64,000 nt of DNA from Novosphingobium huizhouense (GTDB lineage Bacteria; Pseudomonadota; Alphaproteobacteria; Sphingomonadales; Sphingomonadaceae): assembly GCF_020179475.1 (NCBI RefSeq), contig NZ_JAILXZ010000001.1, positions 806,001 to 870,000 on the forward strand. Direction: 5' to 3'. Position 1 is the first letter of the stretch. Each line of letters begins with the position of its first letter. The translations under genes and the position numbers were made by a program. Of the stretch, positions 1-9,919 are shown in pieces. The notes beneath the pieces were generated by a model. The model was not told the origin of the DNA, did no database searches, and saw nothing but the letters and a program-made list of their open reading frames with translations.

Positions 1-586
1 GCGCGTTGTCGCCGTCGAGCGTCGCGTCCTTGATCCGGAACAGCATTTCCGCTTCGGACCTGGTCACCTGCGCGGGGCCGCTGCCGCCGCCCGCGAAGAT
101 CATCCGCCGCAGCAGCGCGCATTCGGCAGCGCCGATGCTCCCGGCCGACAGCGCCCCATGCCTGCGCGTCGGGCCCGAGCCGAACACCACCGCGCGCTCG
201 ATCTGCACCAGCGCATAGGCCTTGAGCCGCTCGGGGCAGTTGAGCGCCTTTTCGAGCACGCGCACGATCAGTTCGAGCTCGGTCATCGAATCGAGCCGCC
301 CGTCGTGGTCGATCCGCGCGATCAGCCAGTCGGCGGTGTCGGCGCTGACATAGCCGCGCGGGGCGCAGCCGTTGATCACGAACTCGCCCACCGCCTCGAC
401 CACGAAGTCGGTCCATTCGGGCGTATGCTCGCGCACGTGATCGTTGAGCACGAGGATGGCTTCGGCCTCGTCGGGCGAAACCACCCCGTCGGGCCAGACG
501 AGCTGGCGCAGCGCCAGCACTTCGTGCGCATCGATCACCCCGTCGGCGACCGCGCGCGCGGCAATATCCCGAAAATGATGCGACAT
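1..586 (-). CDS. Conserved hypothetical protein, 3' end cut by the window edge
   Basis: An open frame of 195 codons runs from an ATG at 586 to the left edge without a stop, so the C-terminus is missing. The protein starts MSHHFRDIAARAVADG and contains evenly spaced acidic and aliphatic helices, with motifs such as RIDHDGRLDS and ECALLRR. It has no signal peptide or membrane segment, so it is probably cytoplasmic. I recall similar alphaproteobacterial proteins of unknown function, but cannot name a domain. It lies 124 bp downstream of thrS on the same strand, separated by a strong hairpin, so it is probably its own transcription unit. Confidence 0.75.
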   Translation of the reverse strand, partial: MSHHFRDIAARAVADGVIDAHEVLALRQLVWPDGVVSPDEAEAILVLNDHVREHTPEWTDFVVEAVGEFVINGCAPRGYVSADTADWLIARIDHDGRLDSMTELELIVRVLEKALNCPERLKAYALVQIERAVVFGSGPTRRHGALSAGSIGAAECALLRRMIFAGGGSGPAQVTRSEAEMLFRIKDATLDGDNA

Positions 587-658
587 GGCGCGGGTCCCCG
601 TCTGTTCCGTCGACGGGACTATGCCTTGGCGGCGGTTAAGGATGTCTTGGGGGTGATG

Positions 659-687
659 CGGAGGCGGCGGGCATTCCGCCGCCTCCG
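659..687 (-). terminator. Strong hairpin after thrS
   Basis: A perfect 12-bp stem (CGGAGGCGGCGG at 659-670 with its complement at 676-687) closes a 5-nt loop. It lies 23 bp past the thrS stop codon. No T-run follows on the minus strand, so it is terminator-like and may act with Rho or as a 3' stabiliser. Confidence 0.5.
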
Positions 688-710
688 GCAATCGCCGCGC
701 GAATCAAGCT

Positions 711-2702
711 TCAGCGCAAATCCGGCGCCGTCGCCTCGGCCTTGAGCAACGCGATGGCTTCGTCGAGCGAAACGAACTTCTGCTGCTGCTCGCCCAGCGT
801 GCGGATGGCGACGGTGCCTTCCTCGGCCTCGCGCTTGCCCACCACCAGCAGGTAGGGGACTTTCTGCAGCGAATGTTCGCGCACCTTGTAGTTGATCTTC
901 TCGTTGCGCAGGTCGCTCTCGACGCGGATGCCCGCCGCCTTGAGCCTGGCCACGGCGTCGAGCGCGTAGTCGTCGGCATCAGACACGATCGTCGCCACCA
1001 CTGCCTGCACCGGGGCGAGCCAGGTCGGCAGCTTGCCGGCGAAGTGCTCGATCAGGATGCCGATGAAGCGCTCGTAGGAACCGAAGATCGCGCGGTGCAG
1101 CATCACCGGGCGGTGCTTTTCGCCGTCCTCGCCGATGTAGCTCGCATCGAGCCGTTCGGGCAGCACGCGGTCCGACTGGATCGTGCCGACCTGCCAGGTG
1201 CGGCCGATCGCGTCGGTCAGGTGCCATTCGAGCTTGGGCGCATAGAACGCGCCTTCGCCCGGCAGTTCCTCCCAGCCGTACTGCTCCGTGGCAAGGCCTG
1301 CGCGCACCACCGCGTCGCGCAGCTCGGCCTCGGCCTTGTCCCACATCTCCTCGCTGCCGAAACGCTTTTCGGGGCGCAGCGCCAGCTTGATCGAGTAGGT
1401 GAAGCCGAAGTCCTTGTAGATGCGGTCGGCCAGTTCGCAGAACGCCTGCACTTCCGAAACGATCTGGTCCTCGCGGCAGAAGATGTGGGCATCGTCCTGC
1501 GTGAACTGGCGCACGCGCATCAGCCCGTGCAGCGCGCCGTGCGGCTCGTTGCGGTGGCAGCAGCCGTTTTCATAAAGGCGCAGCGGCAGGTCGCGGTACG
1601 ACTTGATGCCCTGGCGGAAGATCAGCACATGCGCCGGGCAGTTCATCGGCTTCAGCGCCATCCAGTCCGCATCGTTGGAAACGAGCGGGCCTTCTTCCTC
1701 GGTGTTGGGCACTTCGTCGGGAATGACGAACATGTTCTCGCGGTACTTGCCCCAGTGGCCCGACTGCTCCCACTGCCGCGCGTCCATCACCTGCGGCGTC
1801 TTCACCTCGCGGTAGCCGGCATCGTCGATCGCGCGGCGCATGTAGGCTTCGAGCTCGCGCCACACCTTGTAGCCCTTGGGGTGCCAGAACACCGAGCCAT
1901 GCGCTTCGGCCTGGAGGTGGAACAGGTCCATCTCGTTGCCGAGCTTGCGGTGGTCGCGCTTGGCCGCTTCCTCAAGCCGCGTCAGGTGCGCATCGAGCTG
2001 CTTCTTGTTGAGCCAGCCGGTGCCGTAGATGCGGCTCAGCATCGCGTTCTTCTGGTCGCCGCGCCAGTAGGCGCCCGAAACGCGCGTCAGCTTGAACGCC
2101 TGGGGATCGAGCTTGCCGGTGCTGGCCAAGTGCGGCCCGCGGCACATGTCGAGCCAGTCGTCGCCCGACCAGTAGACGGTCAGCGCCTCGCCCTCGGGCA
2201 GTTCGGCGGCCCATTCGGCCTTGAACGTCTCGCCCTGCTGCTTCCAGCGGCTGATCAGCTGTTCGCGGCTCCATTCCTCGCGGCGCAGCGGCTTGTTGGC
2301 GGCGATCAGCTCGCGCATCTTCGCCTCGATCGCAGGCAGGTCGTCGTCGGTGAACGGGCGATCCTTCGGCGCGAAGTCGTAGTAGAAGCCGTCGTCGGTG
2401 CTCGGCCCGAAGGTGATCTGCGTGCCCGGGAACAGCGCCTGCACCGCTTCGGCGAGGAGGTGCGCGAAGTCGTGGCGGGCAAGGTCGAGCGCGTCGGCTT
2501 CGTCCTTCGCCGTCACCAGCGCAAGCTGCGCGTCGGCCTCGAGCGGGCGCATGATGTCGCGCAGTTCGCCATCGACGCGCGCGGCGATCGCCGCCTTGGC
2601 GAGGCCCGGCCCGATCGCCGCGGCGATGTCCGCCGGCGTGGTGCCGGGCGCGACCTCGCGCACGGAACCGTCGGGCAGGGTGATCTTGAGCAGTTCGGAC
2701 AT
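711..2702 (-). CDS. thrS: Threonine--tRNA ligase
   Basis: This cytoplasmic class II synthetase charges tRNA-Thr. The 663-aa length is normal for the family. The order is an N-terminal TGS domain (about 1-62), an editing domain with the HDFAH (HxxxH) and CRGPH motifs, a class II catalytic core with the zinc-ligand segment [10 protein letters not shown], motif 2 around [13 protein letters not shown] and motif 3 around [12 protein letters not shown], and a C-terminal anticodon-binding domain (about 565-655). The ATG at 2702 is chosen because it begins the TGS domain. The frame stays open upstream to 3071, but that part is low-complexity and has no family match. It stands alone, divergent from the GGDEF-EAL gene. 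Confidence 0.97.
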   Translation of the reverse strand: MSELLKITLPDGSVREVAPGTTPADIAAAIGPGLAKAAIAARVDGELRDIMRPLEADAQLALVTAKDEADALDLARHDFAHLLAEAVQALFPGTQITFGPSTDDGFYYDFAPKDRPFTDDDLPAIEAKMRELIAANKPLRREEWSREQLISRWKQQGETFKAEWAAELPEGEALTVYWSGDDWLDMCRGPHLASTGKLDPQAFKLTRVSGAYWRGDQKNAMLSRIYGTGWLNKKQLDAHLTRLEEAAKRDHRKLGNEMDLFHLQAEAHGSVFWHPKGYKVWRELEAYMRRAIDDAGYREVKTPQVMDARQWEQSGHWGKYRENMFVIPDEVPNTEEEGPLVSNDADWMALKPMNCPAHVLIFRQGIKSYRDLPLRLYENGCCHRNEPHGALHGLMRVRQFTQDDAHIFCREDQIVSEVQAFCELADRIYKDFGFTYSIKLALRPEKRFGSEEMWDKAEAELRDAVVRAGLATEQYGWEELPGEGAFYAPKLEWHLTDAIGRTWQVGTIQSDRVLPERLDASYIGEDGEKHRPVMLHRAIFGSYERFIGILIEHFAGKLPTWLAPVQAVVATIVSDADDYALDAVARLKAAGIRVESDLRNEKINYKVREHSLQKVPYLLVVGKREAEEGTVAIRTLGEQQQKFVSLDEAIALLKAEATAPDLR

Positions 2703-2988
2703 CGTGGTTCTCTCGGCCAGGGTCTGGTCGTCGGGTGTGGGATCTGTGGCGGGCGCTTTGGCACATCGCCGCGCCCACCGGAAGGGCCGGCGTTCGGCGC
2801 GGCGTGCGCAAACGCGATCGCCGAGCCGCCCGGTCGCCCTTCCGCGAGCGCTACTGCGCAGCAATACGGAATATCGTGCGCACCGCGCCGGGCCTACCAG
2901 AACAGGCGCCCGCGGCGGCCGAATTGTGACGGTTGGGTGAAACGGATGCCGACGGAACCTTAACTTCGGTCGCCCTAGAGATCCCCGC

Positions 2989-5124
2989 ATGAACGATCCC
3001 GTCAGCAAGGTGCGAGCGCCATTGGTCGTGTTCGGTTGGCGGGTATGGCGCCGCGACTGGTGGCGCGGCATCGTCGGCAGCTTCCATTACCGCACCACCG
3101 CCGCTTTGATCCTGATCGGGCTGGGCATGGTCGGCCAGCAGTTCGTCTCGCAGCAGCGCGCGCTCCAGCTGCGCCAGGAGAGCGAGGCCTATCGCCAGGC
3201 GGTCGCGCTGTCTGACAAGTCGCGCGCCTTGACCGAGGCGGTCGCCACCTTCCGCATCGACGCGCTGGCGCTGACCCTGCCGCGCAGCGCACTCGACACC
3301 GAGCGCGGGCGGGACCTGTTCACCGAGGACGCGATCGCGGTCGATTCGGCCGCCAACGACATCTCCGCCGCGCTCGCCGGCGGCGCCACCGGCATCGTCC
3401 GCTGGGAGCGGCTGACCGATCTCGACGCGATCACCGGCCCGGTGCTCGCGCTCGAGCCGGGCAAGCCGATGCCGCCCGCCGCCCGCCGCCGGCTTGAACA
3501 CGCGTTGCGCGGCATGGCCGACACGGTCGCCGAGATGGACCACGCGATCACCGCGCGCCGCGCCGACGCCTTCGCCAACCTTGCCGAGCTGATCGACGGC
3601 TGGCACGTCCTCGTCGGGCTGCTCGGCGCGCTGGTGATGGTGCCCGTGCTCGGCATCTCGTTCGACGTGCTGTTCAACATCCTGCCCGCGCTGCGCCAGG
3701 TCCACCGCGCGCTCCAGCGCCTCGCCGGCGGCGACCTCGACGTCACGATCGAGCCCTCGCGCCTGACCGAGGTCAATGGCCTTGCCGGCGCGCTCGAGAC
3801 CTTCCGCCGCAATGCCCGCGCCGTCAGCGGCCTTGCCTTCACCGATCCCGGCAGCGAGTTGCCCAACCGCCGCGCCTTCATGGACCGGCTCGACGCGGTG
3901 CTCGCCGACCCGCGCGCGGGCGACCACCTCGTCATGCTCGCCGACGTCGACCGCTTCAAATACATCAACGACGACTACGGCCACGCCGTCGGCGACTGCC
4001 TGATCCGCCTGATCGGCCGGCGCCTGTGCGAGGCGCTCGGCGATGCGGCGATGGTCGCCCGGCTCGGCGGCGACGAGTTCGCGCTGCTCATCCCGCTCGG
4101 CACCGCCGAAAGCGCCGCCGCGCTTGCCGCGCGGATCGTCGCGCTGGTCGGCGCGGAGCCCTTCGCCTGCGATTCGACCAGCGTGCGCGTCACCCTCTCG
4201 GCGGGCTACGTCGTCAGCCACGGCGATGCGCGGTTCGGCTGGAAGGCGACCAGCGCTCCCGACGTGCTGCTGCGCGCCGACCTTGCGCTCTATGCCTCGA
4301 AGCACGGCGGCCGCAACGGCGCGACCGGCTTTCGCGACGCGCTGCTCGCCGACCACGAGATCGAGCGCGCGCTCGAGCGCGACCTCGCCGAGGCGCTGCG
4401 CCGCGACGAGGTGCGCATGGTCTACCAGCCGATCCACCCGGTCGCGGGCGATCCCCACGAAGTCGAGGCGCTGGTCCGTTGGGACCACCCGGCGCACGGC
4501 TCGGTGCCCCCGTCGCGCTTCATTCCCGCCGCCGAGCGCAGCGGCATGATGACCCGGCTGGGCGACTGGATCGTCGAGCGCGCGCTGTCCGATCTCGCCG
4601 CCTGGCCGGGGATCGGGCTCAGCCTCAACCTCTCGCCGCTGCAGCTCCAGCAGGAGCAGTTCGTCGGCCGCTTTCTCGACAGCTGCCGCCGCCACGGCAT
4701 CGCGCCGCAGCGGCTGTGCCTCGAAGTCACCGAATCGATCTCGATCGAACGCAATCGCCGCGCGCTGCTCTCGCTCGAACTGCTGCGCCAGGCCGGCTGC
4801 CGCATCGCGCTCGACGATTTCGGCACCGGCTATTCGTCGCTGTCGCTGCTGCGCGGGTTCCCGTTCGATCGGCTCAAGCTCGATCGCGAACTGATCGTCG
4901 ATCTCGCCCACGACGAACGCTCGCGCGCGGTGTTCGACGCCGCGGTCTCGATGGCCCGCAGGATCGGCGCGCAGGTCGTCGCCGAGGGCATCGGCGAAGC
5001 GGCGCTGCTCGGCCCGGCCGAGGCCGCCGGCTGCACGCACCTCCAGGGGTTCTATTTCAGCCGGCCGCTCGAAGCCGCGGCGGTGCCGGGCTATTTCGCG
5101 CAGGCCGAAGCGAAAGTCGCCTGA
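2989..5124 (+). CDS. Membrane-bound GGDEF-EAL protein (cyclic-di-GMP turnover)
   Basis: This 711-aa inner-membrane protein has two transmembrane helices (about 35-54 and 206-228) around a periplasmic sensor segment, then a HAMP-like linker, a GGDEF domain and an EAL domain. The GGDEF signature is intact at residues 360-364, so diguanylate cyclase activity is possible. No RxxD inhibitory site sits at the usual spacing before it. The EAL half has the EALVRW signature (493-495 for EAL), the NLSP, LEVTES and DDFGTGYSS motifs, a lysine in RLKLDREL and the VVAEG glutamate, so the phosphodiesterase also looks complete. Which activity dominates cannot be read from sequence. It is monocistronic, with a hairpin behind it. 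Confidence 0.92.
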   Translation: MNDPVSKVRAPLVVFGWRVWRRDWWRGIVGSFHYRTTAALILIGLGMVGQQFVSQQRALQLRQESEAYRQAVALSDKSRALTEAVATFRIDALALTLPRSALDTERGRDLFTEDAIAVDSAANDISAALAGGATGIVRWERLTDLDAITGPVLALEPGKPMPPAARRRLEHALRGMADTVAEMDHAITARRADAFANLAELIDGWHVLVGLLGALVMVPVLGISFDVLFNILPALRQVHRALQRLAGGDLDVTIEPSRLTEVNGLAGALETFRRNARAVSGLAFTDPGSELPNRRAFMDRLDAVLADPRAGDHLVMLADVDRFKYINDDYGHAVGDCLIRLIGRRLCEALGDAAMVARLGGDEFALLIPLGTAESAAALAARIVALVGAEPFACDSTSVRVTLSAGYVVSHGDARFGWKATSAPDVLLRADLALYASKHGGRNGATGFRDALLADHEIERALERDLAEALRRDEVRMVYQPIHPVAGDPHEVEALVRWDHPAHGSVPPSRFIPAAERSGMMTRLGDWIVERALSDLAAWPGIGLSLNLSPLQLQQEQFVGRFLDSCRRHGIAPQRLCLEVTESISIERNRRALLSLELLRQAGCRIALDDFGTGYSSLSLLRGFPFDRLKLDRELIVDLAHDERSRAVFDAAVSMARRIGAQVVAEGIGEAALLGPAEAAGCTHLQGFYFSRPLEAAAVPGYFAQAEAKVA

Positions 5125-5135
5125 CGCTGCGCCTT

Positions 5136-5167
5136 GCGTGCCCCTGTCCGCACGGGCACGGGCACGC
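5136..5167. terminator. Hairpin between convergent genes
   Basis: An 8-bp stem (GCGTGCCC at 5136-5143 with GGGCACGC at 5160-5167) lies between the stops of the GGDEF-EAL gene and the convergent SDR gene. A short TTT follows on the plus strand. It probably serves as a shared terminator, although the T-tract is weak. Confidence 0.45.
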
Positions 5168-5169
5168 TT

Positions 5170-5943
5170 TCACCCCGCCGTCGCGCCGCCGTCGACCACC
5201 AGCTCGCTGCCGGTCATGAACGCGGCCTTGTCGCCCGCCAGGAACACGATCGCATTGGCGATGTCCTGCGGCCGGCCCATGTGGCCGAGCGGGTGGATCG
5301 CCGTCGCCGCCACCCGCGCCTCGTTGGCGCCGAGCCCGGTCAGACCGGCAAGGCCGTTGACCACCTCGTCGCCCATCATCGTGTCGATCACGCCGGGGTG
5401 CACCGAATTGACCCGGATCTTGTGCGGCGCGAGTTCCAGCGCCGCGCCCTTGGTGAACAGCCGCACCGCGCCCTTGCTGGCGTTGTAGCAGGCCGCGCCC
5501 GCCGATCCCACCAGCCCCGCCATCGACGACAGGTTGATCACCGATGCGCCGCCCGCCCACTGCCCGGCGCGCTCGGCCAGCAACGGAATGGCGGCGCGCG
5601 TGCCGAGGAACACGCCTTCGACATTGACCCGGTGCAGCCGCTGCCATTCGGCCAGCGTGGTCTCGACCAGCGGCTTCATCAGGAACAGCCCGGCATTGTT
5701 GACCAGCACGTCGAGCCCGCCCGCCTCGGCGCGGAGCCAGTCGATCGTCGCCGCCCAATCCTCCTCGCTGGTCACGTCCTGCGCGCGCGCGATGCCGTCG
5801 ATCTCGGCCGCGAGGTCCTCGGGCGCGGCAAGGTCGGTCACCGCCACTTTCGCCCCGGCCTCGGCCAGCGCCCGCGCGGTCGCCGCGCCGATCCCGCGCG
5901 ATGCGCCGGTCACCAATGCAATCCTGCCGTCAAGCTCGCCCAT
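5170..5943 (-). CDS. SDR-family NAD(P)-dependent oxidoreductase
   Basis: A 257-aa classical short-chain dehydrogenase/reductase. The N-terminal Rossmann motif GASRGIG is at about residues 13-19. LVNNAG marks the central strand, the catalytic Ser is in INLSSMAG, and Tyr and Lys are in the YNASK motif. The C-terminus ends GSELVVDGGATAG, usual for FabG-like enzymes. It is soluble and presumably oxidises or reduces an alcohol/ketone substrate that the sequence does not reveal. The ATG at 5943 places the Rossmann fold at the normal distance from the start. It is divergent from the ThiF-like gene. Confidence 0.9.
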   Translation of the reverse strand: MGELDGRIALVTGASRGIGAATARALAEAGAKVAVTDLAAPEDLAAEIDGIARAQDVTSEEDWAATIDWLRAEAGGLDVLVNNAGLFLMKPLVETTLAEWQRLHRVNVEGVFLGTRAAIPLLAERAGQWAGGASVINLSSMAGLVGSAGAACYNASKGAVRLFTKGAALELAPHKIRVNSVHPGVIDTMMGDEVVNGLAGLTGLGANEARVAATAIHPLGHMGRPQDIANAIVFLAGDKAAFMTGSELVVDGGATAG

Positions 5944-6048
5944 GCATCCAATCCCTTGTTCTGGTCTGTTTCGACCAGAGTGCGCGCGCGGGCAGGGCTT
6001 GTCACGCGGCTTTCGCATCGCCGGCAAAGTCCCTACATCGCCCGCACC

Positions 6049-6825
6049 ATGACGCTCTCCCCCGACCGCCTCGATCGCTTCGCCCGCCACATCGTCCTGC
6101 CCGAAGTGGGCGGCGCGGGTCAGGCGCGGCTGGTGGAGGCCCACGTGGTGCTCGTCGGCATGGGCGGAATCGGCAGCCCGGCGCTGCAATACCTCGCCGG
6201 CGCGGGCATCGGCCGGCTCACCCTGATCGACGACGACGCGGTCGAGGCGAGCAACCTCCAGCGCCAGACGATCTACACGACCGCCGATATCGGCAGGGCC
6301 AAGGTCGAGGCCGCCGCCGACTGGGTGCGCCGGTTCGATCCCGCGATCACGGTCGCCGCACACGCCGTGCGCATCGGCCGCGACAATGCACCCGCGCTGA
6401 TCGCCGGGGCGGACGTCGTGCTCGATGGCTGCGACAACTTCGCCACGCGCCTTGCCGTGTCGGACGCCTGCGTCGCCGCCGGCATACCGCTCACGACTGC
6501 AGCGCTCGGCCGCTTCCAGGGCCAGGTCGCCAACTTCGCCGGCCATCGCGAAGGCCATGCCTGCTACCGCTGCTTCGTCGGCGATGCCTTCGATGCCGAG
6601 GATTGCGACACTTGCGCCGATCAGGGCGTGCTCGGCGCGATGGTCGGCATGGTCGGCGCGTTCGGCGCGATGGCGGCGATCCGGGTGCTGCTGGAGGGCG
6701 TCGCCACGCTGGGCGACCCGCAATGGGGCCAGCTCCACGTGCTCGACGGGCTCAAGCCCGGCCTGCGCACAATGAAGATCGCGCGCGATCCCGAATGCCG
6801 GGGCTGCAACGGCTCAGCAGCCTAG
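6049..6825 (+). CDS. HesA/MoeB/ThiF family adenylyltransferase
   Basis: A 258-aa E1-like enzyme that would adenylate the C-terminus of a ubiquitin-fold sulfur carrier (MoaD or ThiS type) for molybdopterin or thiamine synthesis. The nucleotide-binding GMGGIGSPALQYLAGAG motif is near residues 35-51, followed by the DDDAVEASNLQRQ segment typical of MoeB. Paired cysteines CYRC, CDTC and CRGC are present, and CYRC with the C-terminal CRGC suits the zinc site of the family. There is no C-terminal rhodanese domain. No carrier protein gene is adjacent, so MoeB and ThiF roles cannot be separated. Its 3' end overlaps the convergent sirtuin gene by 12 bp. Confidence 0.9.
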   Translation: MTLSPDRLDRFARHIVLPEVGGAGQARLVEAHVVLVGMGGIGSPALQYLAGAGIGRLTLIDDDAVEASNLQRQTIYTTADIGRAKVEAAADWVRRFDPAITVAAHAVRIGRDNAPALIAGADVVLDGCDNFATRLAVSDACVAAGIPLTTAALGRFQGQVANFAGHREGHACYRCFVGDAFDAEDCDTCADQGVLGAMVGMVGAFGAMAAIRVLLEGVATLGDPQWGQLHVLDGLKPGLRTMKIARDPECRGCNGSAA

Positions 6826-7530
6826 CATCTCGTCCACCCAGGCCGGGACGATCTCGCTCGCCGGGCCAAGCCGCGTCTCGTCGAACCAGGCGGAGCCTTG
6901 CGAACGCTCGAGGTTCAGCTCCAGCGTCCGCGCGCCGAGGTCGCGCGCCGCGCGCACGAACCCCGCCGCCGGATAGACCGCGCCCGAGGTGCCAATCGAG
7001 ACGAACAGGTCCGCTTCTCGGAGCGCGTCGTGGATCTCCTCCATGCGGTAGGGAACCTCGCCGAACCACACGACATCGGGCCGCAACGCCCGTTCGCCAC
7101 ACGCGGGGCAGGGCGGACGGTCGATCAGGGGACCGGTCCAGCGGCTGCGCACATCGCACGCGGTGCACCAGGCGTTGAGGTGCTCCCCATGCATGTGCAG
7201 CACGCGCACCGCGCCGCCGCGCTCGTGCAGGTCGTCGACGTTCTGCGTCACGATCAGCACGTCGCCGCCGGGCACGCGCTTGGCCCATTCGCGGTCGAGC
7301 CGCGCCAGCGCGACGTGCGCCGGATTGGGTTCCTTGGTCTGGATCGCGGCGCGGCGCATGTCGTAGAACCGCAGCACCAGCTCGGGATCGCGGGCAAACG
7401 CCTCGGGCGTGGCGACGTCCTCGACCTTGTGCTGCTCCCACAAGCCCCCGGCGCTGCGGAAGGTGTCAATGCCGCTTTCGGCTGAAATGCCCGCGCCGGT
7501 CAGGATCACGATGTTGCGAACTTGGCTCAT
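6814..7530 (-). CDS. cobB: NAD-dependent protein deacylase (sirtuin)
   Basis: A 238-aa sirtuin that removes acyl groups from protein lysines using NAD+. The NAD-binding motif GAGISAESGIDTFR is at the N-terminus, TQNVDDLH follows, the catalytic histidine is H114 in HMHGE, and the zinc ribbon has the CTAC and CPAC pairs. The segment RFYDMRR carries the Tyr-x2-Arg pair that marks SIRT5/CobB-type enzymes accepting succinyl-lysine, so desuccinylase activity is likely. I chose the ATG at 7530. An in-frame ATG at 7539 would add three residues. It is divergent from dapB, with 35 bp between the starts. Confidence 0.93.
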   Translation of the reverse strand: MSQVRNIVILTGAGISAESGIDTFRSAGGLWEQHKVEDVATPEAFARDPELVLRFYDMRRAAIQTKEPNPAHVALARLDREWAKRVPGGDVLIVTQNVDDLHERGGAVRVLHMHGEHLNAWCTACDVRSRWTGPLIDRPPCPACGERALRPDVVWFGEVPYRMEEIHDALREADLFVSIGTSGAVYPAAGFVRAARDLGARTLELNLERSQGSAWFDETRLGPASEIVPAWVDEMLGC

Positions 7531-7565
7531 CGCGCCCATGAAGCACGGCCAGCACGGGGTGAGCA

Positions 7566-8294
7566 ATGGCGAGAATCGGGATTATCGGGAGCGCGGGCCG
7601 CATGGGGCAGGCGCTGCAGGCGGCAGTCGCGGCGGCGGGTCACGACCTGTCGGGCGGGATCGACAAGGGCGGTGACGTCAAGGCGCTGGCGCAGGCGAGC
7701 GACGTGCTCGTCGACTTTTCTGCGCCCGCCGCGCTCGAGGACAATCTCGACGCCGCGATCCATGCCGCCGTGCCCGTGGTGATCGGCACGACCGGGCTCG
7801 AGGAGCGCCACCACTGGCTGGTCGATGCCGCTGCCGTGTCGATCCCCGTGCTCCAGACCGGCAACACCTCGCTCGGAGTCACCCTGCTCGCCCACCTCGT
7901 GCGCGAAGCCGCGCAGCGCCTGGGCGAGGACTGGGACATCGAGATCGTCGAGACCCACCACCGGATGAAGGTCGACGCACCCTCGGGCACCGCGCTGCTG
8001 CTCGGCGAAGCGGCGGCGCGCGGGCGCGGCGCCGATCTGCACGAAGAGGCGGTGCGCGGTCGCGACGGGGTCACCGGTGCGCGCAAGGCGGGCACGATCG
8101 GCTTTGCATCGTTGCGCGGCGGCAGCGTCGCCGGCGACCATTCGGTCCACTTCCTCGCCGACAACGAGCGCCTCACCCTGTCGCATCTCGCCGAAAACCG
8201 CGGCATCTTCGCCCGCGGCGCGGTCCGCGCGGCCGAATGGATCATCGGCAGGGAGCCCGGCCGCTACGGCATGGGCGAGGTGCTGGACCTGTAG
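7566..8294 (+). CDS. dapB: 4-hydroxy-tetrahydrodipicolinate reductase
   Basis: A 242-aa cytoplasmic enzyme of the diaminopimelate/lysine pathway that reduces the DapA product with NAD(P)H. The N-terminal Rossmann motif is GSAGRMGQ, the GTTG loop follows, and the family signature ETHHRMKVDAPSGTA is present with its conserved His and Lys residues. The length is slightly short of E. coli DapB (273 aa) but typical for alphaproteobacteria. It heads a tight cluster: a 59-aa membrane ORF starts 4 nt later, overlaps nth, and nth overlaps a lipoprotein gene. Confidence 0.96.
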   Translation: MARIGIIGSAGRMGQALQAAVAAAGHDLSGGIDKGGDVKALAQASDVLVDFSAPAALEDNLDAAIHAAVPVVIGTTGLEERHHWLVDAAAVSIPVLQTGNTSLGVTLLAHLVREAAQRLGEDWDIEIVETHHRMKVDAPSGTALLLGEAAARGRGADLHEEAVRGRDGVTGARKAGTIGFASLRGGSVAGDHSVHFLADNERLTLSHLAENRGIFARGAVRAAEWIIGREPGRYGMGEVLDL

Positions 8295-8297
8295 AAC

Positions 8298-8477
8298 ATG
8301 CACATCCTGATCGGCATCGGCTTGTTCCTGCTGTGGTGCGTGCTCCAGTCGACGCCGGAGATGGTCGCGGAGCAGCGTGCGAAGCTGGCGAAGCACAACA
8401 GGGTGCTCTGGACCGTGTTGGCCGTATTCTGGGCGGCGTTTCTGGCGCCGATCCTATGGGATCTATGGACCAAATGA
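8298..8477 (+). CDS. 59-aa two-helix membrane protein of unknown function
   Basis: An ATG 4 nt after the dapB stop opens a 59-codon frame ending in TGA at 8475-8477, which overlaps the likely nth start as ATGA. The product has a hydrophobic N-terminus (MHILIGIGLFLLWCVL), a charged middle (about 21-36, rich in K, R, E and Q) and a second hydrophobic, Trp-rich helix (about 37-57). This predicts a small hairpin inner-membrane protein. It is too short for ordinary ORF cut-offs. The spacing on both sides suggests translational coupling with dapB and nth. I do not recognise a family and assign no function. Confidence 0.7.
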   Translation: MHILIGIGLFLLWCVLQSTPEMVAEQRAKLAKHNRVLWTVLAVFWAAFLAPILWDLWTK

Positions 8478-9166
8478 AGAAGGACGCGATCTTCGAGTTC
8501 TTCCGCCGGCTAGCCGAGGCCAATCCCTCGCCCGAAACCGAGCTCGAGTTCGGCAACGTCTACCAGCTGCTCGTCGCGGTCACGCTCTCGGCGCAATCGA
8601 CCGACGTCGGCGTCAACAAGGCGACGCGGCGGCTGTTTGCCGAGGTGAAGACCCCGGCGCAGATGCTCGCGCTCGGCGAAGAGGGGCTCAAGGACCACAT
8701 CAAGACGATCGGCCTGTTCAATTCCAAGGCCAGGAATGTCATCGCCATGGCCGAAATCCTCGTGCGCGATCACGGCGGCGAAGTTCCGGCCGATCGCGAT
8801 GCGCTCACGCTCCTGCCGGGGGTGGGTCGCAAGACCGCGAACGTCGTGCTCAATTGTGCGTTCGGGGCGGAAACCTTCGCGGTCGATACGCATATCTTCC
8901 GCGTGGGCAATCGCACCGGGCTCGCCCGGGGCAAGACCCCGCTGGCGGTCGAGAAGCAGCTCGAAAAAAAGGTGCCCCAGCCGTTCCGGGTCGGCGCGCA
9001 TCATTGGCTGATCCTCCACGGTCGCTATGTGTGCAAGGCGCGCACGCCCGAATGCTGGCGGTGTCCGGTGGTCGACCTGTGCGGCTACAAGGCGAAGGTG
9101 CTGGAAAAGGGCGGCAAGCCTCAGGCGGCCGCGACGCCGCGCAGAGCCAAGGAGAAAGGCGCATGA
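8474..9166 (+). CDS. nth: Endonuclease III (base-excision repair DNA glycosylase/AP lyase)
   Basis: A 230-aa bifunctional glycosylase that removes oxidised pyrimidines and nicks abasic sites. The helix-hairpin-helix LLPGVGRKTANVV contains the catalytic lysine (K120), and the catalytic aspartate lies in AVDTHIFR. Four cysteines in a C-x6-C-x2-C-x5-C pattern near the C-terminus bind the [4Fe-4S] cluster. The C-terminal tail is basic (RRAKEKGA). I chose the ATG at 8474 because it overlaps the preceding stop as ATGA. An in-frame ATG at 8465 would add three residues. Confidence 0.96.
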   Translation: MKKDAIFEFFRRLAEANPSPETELEFGNVYQLLVAVTLSAQSTDVGVNKATRRLFAEVKTPAQMLALGEEGLKDHIKTIGLFNSKARNVIAMAEILVRDHGGEVPADRDALTLLPGVGRKTANVVLNCAFGAETFAVDTHIFRVGNRTGLARGKTPLAVEKQLEKKVPQPFRVGAHHWLILHGRYVCKARTPECWRCPVVDLCGYKAKVLEKGGKPQAAATPRRAKEKGA

Positions 9167-9570
9167 AAGCAAGAGCTGTCGGAATCGCCCCCATCGCTGT
9201 GGCCTTCCTCGCCGCAGGCCTCGCATCCTGCGCGCCCCCGCCGACGGGCGCGAGCGACGGGCGCGGACGCAACGTGCCGGCCGCGCGCCCGATCGGCGCG
9301 GCGCAGAGCTGCATTCCGCTCGCGCAGATCTCGGAAAGCCGGGTGCGCGACGACTGGACCATCGATTTCCGCCTGTCGGGCAATCGCTGGGTGCGCAACA
9401 CGCTGCCCTATCGGTGCAACGGCCTCGGCTTCGAACGCGCGTTCTCCTACGAGACCTCGCTCTCGCAGCTCTGCTCGACCGACATCATCAAGGTCGTCCA
9501 GACCAATCCGCCGATGACCCGCGGCGCCTGCGGGCTCGGGCAGTTCCAGCCGGTCGAGCTCGTCAAGTAG
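9163..9570 (+). CDS. Small lipoprotein of unknown function
   Basis: The 135-aa product has an N-terminal hydrophobic signal ending in a lipobox-like AAGLASC, so it is probably lipidated and anchored in the envelope. Four further cysteines could form two disulfides. The mature part contains DDWTIDFRLSGNRWVRNTLPY, a short beta-rich segment. Its ATG overlaps the nth stop as ATGA, so it is translated from the dapB-nth transcript. I do not recognise a named domain. Confidence 0.8.
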   Translation: MKARAVGIAPIAVAFLAAGLASCAPPPTGASDGRGRNVPAARPIGAAQSCIPLAQISESRVRDDWTIDFRLSGNRWVRNTLPYRCNGLGFERAFSYETSLSQLCSTDIIKVVQTNPPMTRGACGLGQFQPVELVK

Positions 9571-9592
9571 CCCGACCGGCCGGCGCGTCCGG

Positions 9593-9919
<327 letters not shown>

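Noticed and set aside
873..2963. Long open frame on the plus strand opposite thrS
   Set aside because: It mirrors thrS codons, is rich in Arg, Ala, Gly and His, and has no domain. High GC produces such antisense frames throughout the window.
2703..3071. Upstream extension of thrS
   Set aside because: The added residues are low-complexity Arg/Pro sequence, and they would overlap the divergent GGDEF-EAL gene start.
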